From assembly GCA_963825635.1 (NCBI GenBank), contig CAWGTU010000001.1:930001-994000 (forward strand): 64,000 nt of DNA, in the 5' to 3' direction. A program made the translations under genes and the position numbers. Of this stretch, positions 15,197 to 24,150 are shown piece by piece. The notes below the pieces were generated by a model that saw nothing but the letters and a program-made list of their open reading frames with translations, was not told where the DNA came from and ran no database searches. The DNA comes from JAOUEA01 sp963825635 (GTDB lineage: Bacteria; Actinomycetota; UBA4738; HRBIN12). Position 1 is the first letter of the stretch. Every line of letters starts with the position of its first letter.

Positions 15197-16834
15197 GTGA
15201 CCGTCGTCAGCCTCGTGAACGTCGAGAAGTCCTACGGCTCCTGGCCCGTCCTACGGGGAGCCGATCTCGAGGTGCCCGACGGGGCCCGGATCGGCATCGT
15301 CGGTCCGAACGGCGCCGGCAAGTCGACGCTCCTGCGCATCCTGCAGGGCACCGAGACGCCGACGGGCGGCGATGTGGTCCGGCGCAAGGACCTGGTGATC
15401 GCCACCCTGCCGCAGCATGCCGACGGCGACGCGCGCACCTCGGAGCAGACGGTGTTGGCCGCACGACCGGACATCGCCGCGCTCGACGCCGAGATGCGCG
15501 CCGTGGAATCGGAGCTCGGCCGACCCGAGGTGGTGGGGGATCTGGCCCGGATGGACCGGGTGCTCACACGCCAGCAGGATCTGCTCGATCGCTGGGTCGC
15601 CGCAGGCGGTGCAGGGCTCACGGGCGAGGTGCGATCGATCCTCGTCTCGATCGGTCTCGACGACGACGATCTCGCGTTGCCGACGTCCGCGCTCTCGGGT
15701 GGTCAACGCAAGCTCGTCGCGCTCGCCGCGTGTCTGATCCGCCAGCCCGACCTGCTGCTCCTCGACGAACCCGAGACCCACCTCGACGCGGACCGTCGCG
15801 CCCGGCTCGAGTCGATCGTCGCCGAGTTCCCAGGCGCCGTCGTGACGGTGTCGCACGACCGCTACCTGCTCGACGAGACGGTCTCGCGGATCGCCGAGCT
15901 CGACGGCGGGCGCATCACGATGTGGCCGGGGAACTACTCGGCCTATGCCGTCGCGAAGGAGATCGCGCTCAAGCGTCAGCAACAGCTCTACGTGACGCAG
16001 CAGAAGGAGATCGAACGGCTCGAGGAAGCGGTGAAGCGGTTCGAGCACTGGGCGCGCATCGTGGTGAACAAGCGCCACATCACCCAGGCCCGGAACAAGC
16101 AGCGCCAGATCGATCGCATGGAGAAGATCGACAAGCCGGTCTTCGAGCGTCGCAAGATCGCGCTCGAGATGCGGGCGGCCGAGCGGGGCGGCGCCAAGGT
16201 CGTCGAGCTGCGCGACGTCACCGTCGTCTTCGACGGTGACCCCGTGCTGCTCGGGTGCGACGTCCAGGTCCACCGCGGTGAACGTATCGGGATGATCGGC
16301 GCCAACGGAGCCGGGAAGTCCGTGCTCGGCACCGTGCTGGCAGGGCTGCGCGAGCCCGACGAGGGCTCCCGGTGGGTGGGGCCGTCGGTACGGATCGGCT
16401 ACCTGGCGCAGGGTCACGAGACGGAACCCCCCGACCGCACGCCGATCGAGTTCGTCCGCGACGTGAAGCCGATGTACGAGGAGGACGCGGTCGCTCTGCT
16501 GGGCCGGTTCCTGTTCCGCTACGACCAGATGCGTCAGCCGGTCGGGACCCTCTCGGGCGGTGAGCGCACGCGGCTCCAGCTCTGCCTGTTGATGCTTTCG
16601 GGCGTCAACTGCCTGCTGCTCGACGAGCCCACGAACCATCTCGACATCGATTCGATGGAGGTGCTCGAGTCCGCGCTCGAGTCTTACGACGGCACCGTGA
16701 TCGTGATCAGCCACGACCGCTACCTGCTCGACCGCATCCCCGACCGCATCCTCGAGGTCCGCGACGGTCAGGCCTTCTCGTCTCCGGGCGGATTCGACGA
16801 CTGGCTCGAAGCCCAGGGGCGTGTCCCCGCGTGA
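15197..16834 (+). CDS. ABC-F family ATPase
   Basis: The 545-residue protein has two ABC domains and no membrane segment. Domain 1: Walker A GPNGAGKST near 34-42, LSGGQRKLVA, Walker B LLLDEPETHLD. Domain 2: GANGAGKSV, LSGGERTRLQL, LLLDEPTNHLD. The linker between them is rich in KRQQQLY and Glu/Lys, the P-site-tRNA interaction motif region. ABC-F proteins act on ribosomes, resolving stalls or giving antibiotic protection; this one cannot be assigned to a named member with confidence. In domain 1 the usual EPTNHLD reads EPETHLD. Its stop overlaps the next GTG. Confidence 0.9.
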   Translation: MTVVSLVNVEKSYGSWPVLRGADLEVPDGARIGIVGPNGAGKSTLLRILQGTETPTGGDVVRRKDLVIATLPQHADGDARTSEQTVLAARPDIAALDAEMRAVESELGRPEVVGDLARMDRVLTRQQDLLDRWVAAGGAGLTGEVRSILVSIGLDDDDLALPTSALSGGQRKLVALAACLIRQPDLLLLDEPETHLDADRRARLESIVAEFPGAVVTVSHDRYLLDETVSRIAELDGGRITMWPGNYSAYAVAKEIALKRQQQLYVTQQKEIERLEEAVKRFEHWARIVVNKRHITQARNKQRQIDRMEKIDKPVFERRKIALEMRAAERGGAKVVELRDVTVVFDGDPVLLGCDVQVHRGERIGMIGANGAGKSVLGTVLAGLREPDEGSRWVGPSVRIGYLAQGHETEPPDRTPIEFVRDVKPMYEEDAVALLGRFLFRYDQMRQPVGTLSGGERTRLQLCLLMLSGVNCLLLDEPTNHLDIDSMEVLESALESYDGTVIVISHDRYLLDRIPDRILEVRDGQAFSSPGGFDDWLEAQGRVPA

Positions 16835-17526
16835 GCGAGGATGCGCTCGCGAGGATCGAACGCGACGTCGTCGCATGCCGTGCGTGTCCGCGCCTGGTCG
16901 AGTGGCGGGAGCGGACGGCGCGCGAGAAGGTCGCGCGGTTCGCCGATCAATGCTACTGGGGACGGGCGGTGCCGGGATTCGGCGACCCCGACGCCCGTGT
17001 GCTCGTGCTCGGGCTCGCCCCCGCGGCCCACGGCGGGAATCGCACGGGCCGGATCTTCACGGGAGACCGATCGGGGGACTTCCTCTACGCGTCGATGTTC
17101 CGTGCCGGGCTCGCGAATCAGCCCACCAGCGAGTCGCTCGACGACGGACTGCGACTCAGGGGCGCCTACGTGACCGCGGTGAACCGTTGTGCGCCTCCCG
17201 CGAACAAGCCCACGCCCCAGGAGCGCGACCGATGCATACCCTTCCTCGTGCGTGAGATCGAGGCACTGGAACGGCTGCGGGTCGTCGTGGCGCTCGGCTC
17301 GTACGGGTGGGACGGGGCGCTGCGGGCGTTCGGTGAGGTCGGACACACGACCCGGCCGAAGCCCCGGTTCGGTCACGGCGCCGAGGTCACCGTCGGCCCC
17401 TACACGCTGCTCGGGTGCTTCCACCCGTCGCAGCAGAACACCTTCACCGGAAAGCTCACCGCACCGATGATGGATGAGGTGATGGCGCGCGCCGCGTCGT
17501 CGGGCCTTTCCGCGGACCGGGAATAG
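16831..17526 (+). CDS. Uracil-DNA glycosylase, family 5 (UDGb)
   Basis: The 231 residues carry the UDGb signature: motif A GLAPAAHGGNRTGRIFTGDR (near 57-76) and motif B HPSQQNTFTGKL (near 195). The N-terminal cysteines CRACP and later C residues fit the Fe-S cluster of families 4 and 5. UDGb removes uracil, hypoxanthine and other deaminated bases and is best known from thermophiles and actinobacteria. It starts with GTG overlapping the ABC-F stop. Confidence 0.9.
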   Translation: MSEDALARIERDVVACRACPRLVEWRERTAREKVARFADQCYWGRAVPGFGDPDARVLVLGLAPAAHGGNRTGRIFTGDRSGDFLYASMFRAGLANQPTSESLDDGLRLRGAYVTAVNRCAPPANKPTPQERDRCIPFLVREIEALERLRVVVALGSYGWDGALRAFGEVGHTTRPKPRFGHGAEVTVGPYTLLGCFHPSQQNTFTGKLTAPMMDEVMARAASSGLSADRE

Positions 17527-17543
17527 TCGTCGCACCCTCGACG

Positions 17544-17549
17544 TATCCT
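17544..17549 (+). promoter_or_regulatory. -10 box TATCCT, leaderless-type
   Basis: TATCCT ends seven bases before the ATG at 17557. Confidence 0.5.
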
Positions 17550-17556
17550 CGAACAC

Positions 17557-19479
17557 ATGGGTCGCCACCGAGGATTCTTCGCCGCGCCGCCCATCGACGC
17601 GGATCAGAGGCCGGTCGATCGAGCCACCGTGCGACGCGTGATCGACACCTTCAGGCCGTACAAGCGAACGGTCGGGCTCGTCGCGATCGCGATCGCGATC
17701 ACGGCGGGGCTCGGCGTGATCAACCCGCTGCTGATCGCCGAGATCTTCAACAACGCGCTCTTCGGCGAGCAGGGCTCGTGCGCAGGCGAGGCCTGCCCGA
17801 ACCTCCCGCTGCTCTACCGGCTCGTCGCGCTCATGATCGCCGTGCCCATCGTCACCAGCCTCATCGGCATCGCGCAGACGTACTGGGCGAACCAGGTCGG
17901 ACTCAAGGTCATGCAGGACCTTCGCAACGCGCTCTACGCCCACCTTCAGCAGATGCCCTTGCGGTTCTTCACCGCGACCCGCACGGGTGAGATCCAGTCG
18001 CGACTCTCGAACGATGTCGGAGGCGTGCAGTCGGTCGTCACCGACACGGCCTCGAACGTGCTCGCCAACGTCGTCACGATCATCAGCACGCTGATCGCGA
18101 TGCTCGTGCTCTCGGTGCCGCTCACGCTGCTGTCGCTCGCGCTCCTCCCGCTCTTCCTGTGGCTGACCGTCAAGGTGGGGCGAGCCCGCCGCGAGGTCGC
18201 GACCAGCACGCAGAAGACGATGGCCGATCTCACCGCGATCACAGAGGAGACGCTCTCGGTGAGCGGCATCCTGCTCTCGAAGTCCTTCGGTCGTCAGCGC
18301 CACGAGATCGGTAGGTTCCGCGAGGAGAACCAACGGCTCACCGGCTTCCAGATCCGCCAGACGATGATCGGCCGATCGTTCTTCGCCGTCGTGGGCACCT
18401 TCTTCTCCATCACGCCGGCGCTCGTGTACCTGGTGGCGGGCTGGCAGCTCTCGACCGACCCGACCGCGATCAGCGCGGGCACGATCGTCGCGTTCACGAC
18501 CCTGCAATCCAGGCTCTTCTTCCCGATCGGCTCGATGCTGCAGGTCACGACCGAGGTCCATTCCTCGCTCGCCCTCTTCGACCGCATCTTCGAGTACCTC
18601 GACCTCCGTCACGACATCAAGGACGCTCCGAACGCCGTGATCCTCGACCCCGCCGAGGTGCGCGGCGCGGTCGAGCTGCGCGACGTCCGGTTCCGCTACG
18701 ACGAGCCCGATGAGCGGTCCACGCCGACCTCCCCGACCGATCTCGACGCCGCGAACGGGTCGCCGAGGGAGTGGACCCTCGACGATGTGACGATGCGCAT
18801 CGAGCCGGGGCAGCTCGCCGCCCTCGTCGGCCCGAGCGGCGCCGGCAAGACCACGATCACCTACCTCGTGCCCCGCCTCTACGACGTGCAGGAGGGCTCG
18901 GTCACGATCGACGGGCGCGACGTACGCGGCGTCACGCTCGAGTCGCTGGGGGAGAACATCGGGGTGGTCACGCAGGAGACGTACCTGTTCCACACGACGA
19001 TCCGGCGCAACCTGGAGTACGGACGACCCGACGCGACGCAGGAGGAGCTCGAGGCCGCCGCTCGCGCCGCGTACATCCACGACCGCATCGTGGAGCTTCC
19101 CGAGGGTTATGACACGATCGTCGGCGAGCGCGGCTACAAGCTCTCCGGCGGCGAGAAGCAGCGGCTCGCGATCGCCCGTGTGATCCTCAAGGACCCGCGC
19201 ATCCTGATCCTCGACGAGGCGACGTCGTCGCTCGATACGACGAGCGAGCGGCTCGTGCAGGCCGCGCTGGAGCCCCTGATGCAGGGTCGGACGACGCTCG
19301 CGATCGCGCACCGTCTCTCGACGATCTTGAAGGCCGACGTGATCTTCGTGCTCGACCGCGGCCGGGTGGTCGAGCAGGGAACCCATGACGAGCTGCTCGA
19401 ACGGGGGGGCTCTACGCCCGGCTCTACGAGCAGCAGTTCCGCGGCGGCCTGGTGCAGGCCGAGTGCGAGGACGGAGTGA
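17557..19479 (+). CDS. ABC exporter, fused permease and ATPase (3' end frameshifted)
   Basis: As written the product is 640 residues: a six-helix exporter membrane domain (helices from about 27 to 320), then an ATPase with Walker A GPSGAGKTT, signature LSGGEKQRLAI, Walker B ILILDEATSSLD and H-loop AIAHRLST. It resembles MsbA/LmrA-type homodimeric or heterodimeric exporters; the substrate is unknown. After LLERGG the reading turns into serine-rich sequence. If the seven-G run at 19403-19409 had eight Gs, it would continue LYARLYEQQF, the normal exporter ending, to a stop at 19517. The tail of the written protein is therefore probably wrong or mutated. Confidence 0.88.
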   Translation: MGRHRGFFAAPPIDADQRPVDRATVRRVIDTFRPYKRTVGLVAIAIAITAGLGVINPLLIAEIFNNALFGEQGSCAGEACPNLPLLYRLVALMIAVPIVTSLIGIAQTYWANQVGLKVMQDLRNALYAHLQQMPLRFFTATRTGEIQSRLSNDVGGVQSVVTDTASNVLANVVTIISTLIAMLVLSVPLTLLSLALLPLFLWLTVKVGRARREVATSTQKTMADLTAITEETLSVSGILLSKSFGRQRHEIGRFREENQRLTGFQIRQTMIGRSFFAVVGTFFSITPALVYLVAGWQLSTDPTAISAGTIVAFTTLQSRLFFPIGSMLQVTTEVHSSLALFDRIFEYLDLRHDIKDAPNAVILDPAEVRGAVELRDVRFRYDEPDERSTPTSPTDLDAANGSPREWTLDDVTMRIEPGQLAALVGPSGAGKTTITYLVPRLYDVQEGSVTIDGRDVRGVTLESLGENIGVVTQETYLFHTTIRRNLEYGRPDATQEELEAAARAAYIHDRIVELPEGYDTIVGERGYKLSGGEKQRLAIARVILKDPRILILDEATSSLDTTSERLVQAALEPLMQGRTTLAIAHRLSTILKADVIFVLDRGRVVEQGTHDELLERGGSTPGSTSSSSAAAWCRPSARTE

Positions 19480-19513
19480 TCCTCACGACCGGCGAGGTCG
19501 TCCGCTCCGGCTC

Positions 19514-20029
19514 CTAGTCGATCGCGCGTCGATACGTGAGCAACACGAACCCGTCGGGGAACACCCGGTCGTCGAGGCGCTCGAACCTCAGCGCCTCGTA
19601 CATGTCCTGCGCCTCGCGCATCCTCTCGGTCGTGTGCAGCGTCATGTACGTCTTGCCCTCGTGCCGAGCACGCTCGAAGCAGGCGTCGACCAATGCCCGG
19701 GCGACCCCGCGGCGACGAGCGTCGGGGTGCACGCCCAACATCCGGATGTGGGACTCCTCGGGGTGCAGGGTCGGGTCGTCCTCCACCTCGACGCGATCGA
19801 ACAGCTCCAGCGTCGCGCTGCCCACGATGCGGTCGTCGTCGAGGGCGACGAGGATCGTGGTGCGATCGGCTCGCCCCTCGACGTCGGCGATCGCCTCGAG
19901 GTACTCGTGCCAGTCGTCGTCACCGTCGACGACGAACTGGTGGTACGCCTCCGCCGTGACGCGACCGGCCTCCGCGTACTCGTGCGGAGCGGCCTCGCGC
20001 ACGGTCACGGGTGACTGTCGCTCGCTCAT
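19514..20029 (-). CDS. GNAT acetyltransferase
   Basis: The 171-residue single-domain protein has the acetyl-CoA site RRRGVARALVDA (about 112) after IRMLGVHPDA, and a C-terminal YEALRFERLD motif. The substrate is unknown. Its start overlaps the stop of the VIT-family transporter gene upstream (ATGA), and its end abuts the restored end of the convergent ABC exporter. Confidence 0.85.
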   Translation of the reverse strand: MSERQSPVTVREAAPHEYAEAGRVTAEAYHQFVVDGDDDWHEYLEAIADVEGRADRTTILVALDDDRIVGSATLELFDRVEVEDDPTLHPEESHIRMLGVHPDARRRGVARALVDACFERARHEGKTYMTLHTTERMREAQDMYEALRFERLDDRVFPDGFVLLTYRRAID

Positions 20030-20862
20030 CCGACGACGCTGACCCCGAGGGCGAGACCGATCAGATAGGTCACGATCGCGGCGGTCCCGCCGATCGCGAG
20101 CATGCGCAGCCCGGCGAGCAGCGGCGAGCGCCCCGTCAGCCGGGCGGTCAGGGCGCCGACGCCGAGCAGGGCGAGGGCCGTGATCAAGGCCGATGCGATC
20201 ACGGCGGGTGTGCCTTCGAGGAACAGGAACGGCACCAGCGGCACCAGCGCGCCGATGGAGAACGTGAGGAACGACGACGAGGCTGCTCCCCAGGGCGAGC
20301 CCAGCCCCTCGTCGGGGTCGATGCCGAGCTCCTCCCTCGCGTGCGCGTCGAGGGCGGTCGCCGGATCCTTCGAGAGCTCACTCGCCAGCGCGTCGGCGAG
20401 CTCGGCCGGCACGCCCTTGCGCTCGTAGATCTCGGCGAGCTCCGCTCGCTCACCCTCGGGATCGCTGCCCAGCTCGTGGGCCTCGAGGTGCAGCATGCGT
20501 TCGAGCACCTCGCGCTGGACGCGCATCGAGACGTACTCGCCCGCACCCATCGAGAACGCTCCCGCGAGCAGGCCCGAGATGCCGGCGAGCAGGATCACGG
20601 TGCGAGGTTGGTCGGCGCCGGCGAAGCCCATGATCAATGCCGCGTTGGAGACCAGGCCGTCGTTCACTCCGAAGATGGCCGCGCGCAGCGTGCCGGTCTT
20701 CCCCGCACCGGATCGCTGCTCCTCGTCGACCGGTCCCCGATGCGGGAGCAGGGGCTCGCTCCGGCCGCGGATGCGGCGTCGCGTCGCCAAGAGCTCGGGG
20801 AGCATGCTCTTCGTTCGCGCGTGCTCGGGCGGCAGCGTCGGCTCGTCCACGCGGTCGAGCAT
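20026..20862 (-). CDS. VIT1/CCC1-family iron/manganese transporter
   Basis: The 278-residue membrane protein matches the VIT family: FGVNDGLVSNAALIMGFAGA (about 58-77) as helix 1, a charged cytosolic segment with VSMRVQREVLERMLHLEAHE and acidic metal-binding residues, and four more helices to the C-terminus. Relatives move Fe2+ or Mn2+ out of the cytosol. Only eight bases separate its ATG from the start of the divergent MarR gene, so that regulator is the obvious candidate controller. Confidence 0.88.
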   Translation of the reverse strand: MLDRVDEPTLPPEHARTKSMLPELLATRRRIRGRSEPLLPHRGPVDEEQRSGAGKTGTLRAAIFGVNDGLVSNAALIMGFAGADQPRTVILLAGISGLLAGAFSMGAGEYVSMRVQREVLERMLHLEAHELGSDPEGERAELAEIYERKGVPAELADALASELSKDPATALDAHAREELGIDPDEGLGSPWGAASSSFLTFSIGALVPLVPFLFLEGTPAVIASALITALALLGVGALTARLTGRSPLLAGLRMLAIGGTAAIVTYLIGLALGVSVVG

Positions 20863-20870
20863 AATCGGGT

Positions 20871-21296
20871 GTGGCCCGAGCTCCCGACCTCACGTCGATG
20901 CTGCTGGTGGCACATCGTGCGCTCGCGACGGCGCTCACGACCTCGATGGCCGAACGCGGCTACGACGACGTGCGGCCGGGCCACGGGGCCGTGTTCCTGC
21001 ACGTCGACCGGAGGACCGGCACGAGGCTGGGCGAGCTGGCGGGCCGCGCCGGCGTCACGAAGCAGTCGATGATGCAGGTCGTCGACGACCTCGAGGCCCG
21101 CGGGTACGTGAGCAGGATCGCCGACCCCGATGATGCGCGCGCGAAGCTCGTCACGTTGACCGCCGAGGGGCGACGATGCGCGACCGAGTTCCGTCGGGCC
21201 GTGCAGGTGCTGCAGACCCGCACCCGCCGCCGGCTCGGTGACGGCGCCGACGAGGCGCTCCGATCGGCCCTCGCCGTCCTCGCCGACGAGGGCTAG
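20871..21296 (+). CDS. MarR-family transcriptional regulator
   Basis: The 141 residues form a winged helix typical of MarR: LGELAGRAGVTKQSMMQVVD as the recognition helix (about 44-63) and the wing YVSRIADPDDARAKLVTLTAEG with the conserved D-x-R-A. The start is GTG at 20871. It is divergent from the VIT transporter with an eight-base gap and overlaps the convergent oxidase gene by four bases. Local control of the transporter is an inference. Confidence 0.9.
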   Translation: MARAPDLTSMLLVAHRALATALTTSMAERGYDDVRPGHGAVFLHVDRRTGTRLGELAGRAGVTKQSMMQVVDDLEARGYVSRIADPDDARAKLVTLTAEGRRCATEFRRAVQVLQTRTRRRLGDGADEALRSALAVLADEG

Positions 21297-22408
21297 CGGC
21301 GGGCCAGCCCGGCCCGGTCGGCGCGGAACGCTGTTCGATCGAACGAGATGTCCTCGCCGGTCGCGAGGTCGGCCAGGGCGCGTCCGAACAACGGCACGAA
21401 CTTGAACCCGTGTCCGCTGCACGGCGACGCGATCACGATCGGCCCCACCCGGTCGAGCACGAAGTCCTCGTCGGGGGTGATCGTGTACAGGCACGTGTCG
21501 GTGCGTCCGGTCGCACGCGCCATGGGCAGGTGCTCCGTCACGTACGCGATCACGCGCTCCACGCGTTCCGGGTCGGCGTCGAACGTGCGTGCGTCGGGAT
21601 CGGTGGCAGGGCCCGCCATGTGCAGGCCGACCTTGAACGAGCCGGCGTCCCAGGGGTCGGGAACGAGGTACGGGGGGTGATCGGCATCCTCGAGCCAGTC
21701 GATCATCGTCGGCAGCGACGCGTCGCGATCCTCGAGCTCGAAGTACGTCGACTGCTCGAGGTTGGGGCGCAGGGTGAGGTCGATGCCGGCGCCGGCCAGC
21801 AGCGGCCCCGCCCACGCTCCGGCGGCGACGATCGCCACGGGAGCGACGAAGGTCCCCCCGTCGTCGGCCGTGACCTCGACCGCGTCATCGCGCGGCGTGA
21901 TCTGGGTCACCGTGGTCTGCGTGTGCACGGTCGCACCGCTCGCCTCGGCGAGCCTGGCCTGGGCGATCACGGTCGGCGCGGCGTGGAGCACGCCGCCGTC
22001 GGGCTGGAACACGACGTCGGCCTCGGACGGGAACCGGAGCGACGGCCACCGTTCCTCGGCCTCGGCTCCACGGATGCGCTCGACCGATGCACCGGCCTCC
22101 TCGAGCAGGTCGGCTCGGTGCAGGGCGGCCGGTCCCACGTCGATGCCGCCGGTGACCCGCAGGAGCTGCTCGTCCGCCTCGGCCTCGAGCTCTTCCCAGG
22201 CCTGGCGAGCCGACATCGCCAGCCGGACGTAGTCGGGGCGATGGTAGGCATAGCGGAAGATGCGGGTCGGGCCCCCGGAGCTGCCGTTCGCGTGCCCGAT
22301 CGTGAACCGCTCGAGCACTACGGTCACGCGTCCGCGGCGAGTCAGCTCGCGGGCGGCGGCCGTGCCCATCGCGCCGCCGCCGACCACGATCACGTCGAAC
22401 CGCTCCAC
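21293..22408 (-). CDS. FAD-dependent amine oxidase, monomeric sarcosine oxidase family
   Basis: The 371-residue protein begins with the dinucleotide-binding GGGAMGTAAARELTRRG. Later come GAWAGPLL and the C-terminal GHGFKFVPLFGRALADLA, typical of monomeric sarcosine/N-methyltryptophan oxidases. The Cys in TCLYTITPDEDF matches the position that links FAD covalently in sarcosine oxidase. It probably demethylates a secondary amino acid with release of H2O2 and formaldehyde. GTG at 22408 is chosen because the FAD motif starts five residues later. Confidence 0.85.
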   Translation of the reverse strand: MERFDVIVVGGGAMGTAAARELTRRGRVTVVLERFTIGHANGSSGGPTRIFRYAYHRPDYVRLAMSARQAWEELEAEADEQLLRVTGGIDVGPAALHRADLLEEAGASVERIRGAEAEERWPSLRFPSEADVVFQPDGGVLHAAPTVIAQARLAEASGATVHTQTTVTQITPRDDAVEVTADDGGTFVAPVAIVAAGAWAGPLLAGAGIDLTLRPNLEQSTYFELEDRDASLPTMIDWLEDADHPPYLVPDPWDAGSFKVGLHMAGPATDPDARTFDADPERVERVIAYVTEHLPMARATGRTDTCLYTITPDEDFVLDRVGPIVIASPCSGHGFKFVPLFGRALADLATGEDISFDRTAFRADRAGLARR

Positions 22409-22471
22409 GCCGGGAACGGTAGCGCATGAGCTACGCCGTGGAACGCGCCTCGCCGAGCGGGCGACCGGGGG

Positions 22472-22477
22472 TAGCAT
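22472..22477 (+). promoter_or_regulatory. -10 box TAGCAT, leaderless-type
   Basis: TAGCAT ends six bases before the ATG at 22484. Confidence 0.5.
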
Positions 22478-22483
22478 GGCTGG

Positions 22484-22981
22484 ATGCGCGAGCTCCCCGA
22501 GACCGAGGGCAAGACCGGCCTGCCGAGCCCGACCCGGCAGAAGCCCGAGCGGCCGCGCGATCGGCTCGGGCGTCCGCTCGACTGGGGCGCGGAGAACGAA
22601 CTGGTGCTCGAGGACTACGACTCGATGACGCTGGAGCAGAACCACGCGCTCGGGCGCGAGCACATGCGCGAGGGGCGCTACTTCCCTGCGCATGAGGCCT
22701 GGGAGACGGCCTGGAAGCAGGCTCGGGGGACCGACGACGCAGAGTTCTTCAAGGGCCTGTCGCAGATGGGCGCGGGCTACGTGCACCTGCTCCGCGGGAA
22801 CGCCCACGGCGCGATGACCCTGATGCGCCGCGCCTCCCGCCGGGTGAAGGAGTATCCCGACGGTCATCACGGCATCGCGACCGGCGCCCTGCACGACAAG
22901 CTCGAGGCCGACGCAGCCGCGGTCGAGCGTGGGGACCTGGTGCCCGGAGAAGACGTGACCTTCGACCCTCCGGTCGTCTAG
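22484..22981 (+). CDS. DUF309 domain protein
   Basis: The 165 residues contain the DUF309 core: GRYFPAHEAWETAWKQA (about 65-81), then FFKGLSQMGAGYVHLLRGNA and GAMTLMRRASRR. The family is a small helical bundle of unknown function. The first 55 residues are basic and probably disordered. It is followed by a methyltransferase on the same strand after 37 bases. Confidence 0.85.
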   Translation: MRELPETEGKTGLPSPTRQKPERPRDRLGRPLDWGAENELVLEDYDSMTLEQNHALGREHMREGRYFPAHEAWETAWKQARGTDDAEFFKGLSQMGAGYVHLLRGNAHGAMTLMRRASRRVKEYPDGHHGIATGALHDKLEADAAAVERGDLVPGEDVTFDPPVV

Positions 22982-23018
22982 CGGCGCCCCGTGGCGCCGT
23001 GTAGCCTGTGCGACCAGG

Positions 23019-23738
23019 ATGACCCAGGTCGAGACCAGCGAGATCGAGTGGAAGGGCCGAACCGGCCCGTTCTCGCTGCTCGTGAGGCCCGGGGTCTTCA
23101 GCCCGACGAGCACGAGCAGGACGCTCGCCGACGCCCTCGAGATCGGCCCGGACGACACCGTGATCGACGTCGGCTGTGGCAGCGGCGTGCTGGCGTTCGT
23201 GGCGGCCAAGCTCGGCGCGAAGAGGGTCTACGGCTGCGACCTCTCCGGCCCCGCGGTCGAGATGGCGGTGCGCAACGCGGAGCGACTGGGCCTGAGCGAC
23301 GTCTGTGAGTTCCGACAGGGGGACCTGCTCGAGCCGATGCGCGACGTGCACGCGACCGTGTTGATCGGCGACGTCTCGGGCATCCCCGACGACCTCGCCG
23401 CCGTCACGGGATGGTTCCAGGACGTGCCGGCGGGCGGACCCACCGGGGCCGAGCTCCCCCGCAAGCTGCTGGAGACGATCGGCGACACCCTGGAGCCCGG
23501 TGGCCGCCTCTACCTGCCGACCGGCACGCTGCAGGACGAGAACGCGATCCTGGCGGTTGCCCGACGGGTGTTCGGCGACAACATCGAGCCGGTGCTCGAG
23601 CGAACGTTTCCGCTGCCCGACCTCGTGGCGAAGGCGACTGCCACCGCGCGGCTCATGAAGGACGGGCTGCTCAAGCTGCATCAGCGCGGTAGTCGCCTGC
23701 TCTGGGAGCTGCGGGTCTGGCGCTGCGTCCGCGCCTGA
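23019..23738 (+). CDS. Class I SAM-dependent methyltransferase (PrmA-like)
   Basis: The 239 residues have motif I VIDVGCGSGVLAFVAAKLGA (about 47-66), acidic motif II GCDLS and a following motif EFRQGDLLEPM. The order and spacing resemble PrmA and related small methyltransferases. Substrate unknown. TAGCCT at 23002-23007 lies 11 bases before the ATG. It converges on the cytochrome oxidase operon. Confidence 0.85.
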   Translation: MTQVETSEIEWKGRTGPFSLLVRPGVFSPTSTSRTLADALEIGPDDTVIDVGCGSGVLAFVAAKLGAKRVYGCDLSGPAVEMAVRNAERLGLSDVCEFRQGDLLEPMRDVHATVLIGDVSGIPDDLAAVTGWFQDVPAGGPTGAELPRKLLETIGDTLEPGGRLYLPTGTLQDENAILAVARRVFGDNIEPVLERTFPLPDLVAKATATARLMKDGLLKLHQRGSRLLWELRVWRCVRA

Positions 23739-23766
23739 CGCGACCACCCAGCCGAGCGCGCGCCCG

Positions 23767-24150
23767 TTACCCCCGGCTCTCTCGCGCGAGCCCCACGATC
23801 GACCACACGAGCAGAGCCGCGCCCGCGGGCAGGAGCAGCAGCCCGTACACGAGCGAGGCACCGGTGACGATCACCCCCAGCACGAGGAAGAGCGGCCAGG
23901 CCGTCGCCGTCGGGAACGACCCCAGCGACTCACCCGCCGACGCCGAGGGATCCCCGCCGGGGTCGTCGGCGGCGTGGACCGCGCTCGAGGGCCCGTGGCG
24001 GGCCCACCACACCGCCACGATGAGCGGCATCAGCCCGAGGAACCAGAGGGCGACCGCCCCCACCCATTCCTGCGTGAGGCCGAAGTACACGGAGCCGAGC
24101 ACGAGCCCGAACGCCGAGTACACCCAGAGGTATCGCAGCGCGATCCTCAT
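23767..24150 (-). CDS. ctaF: Cytochrome c oxidase subunit IV (actinobacterial CtaF)
   Basis: The 127-residue protein has four hydrophobic helices (about 7-25, 30-48, 80-98, 102-120) with a short soluble loop, the size and layout of the actinobacterial oxidase subunit IV. Sequence alone is weak evidence; its place as the last gene of a bc-aa3 operon, starting by ATGA overlap with the ctaD stop, decides the call. It would stabilise the aa3 complex in the membrane. Confidence 0.85.
   Translation of the reverse strand: MRIALRYLWVYSAFGLVLGSVYFGLTQEWVGAVALWFLGLMPLIVAVWWARHGPSSAVHAADDPGGDPSASAGESLGSFPTATAWPLFLVLGVIVTGASLVYGLLLLPAGAALLVWSIVGLARESRG

Noticed and set aside
16768..19386. Long minus-strand open frame opposite the ABC-F, glycosylase and exporter genes
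   Set aside because: It lies wholly antisense to well-supported genes, spans several gene borders, and its translation is Arg/His/Asp-rich without motifs, as expected from mirrored high-GC3 codons.
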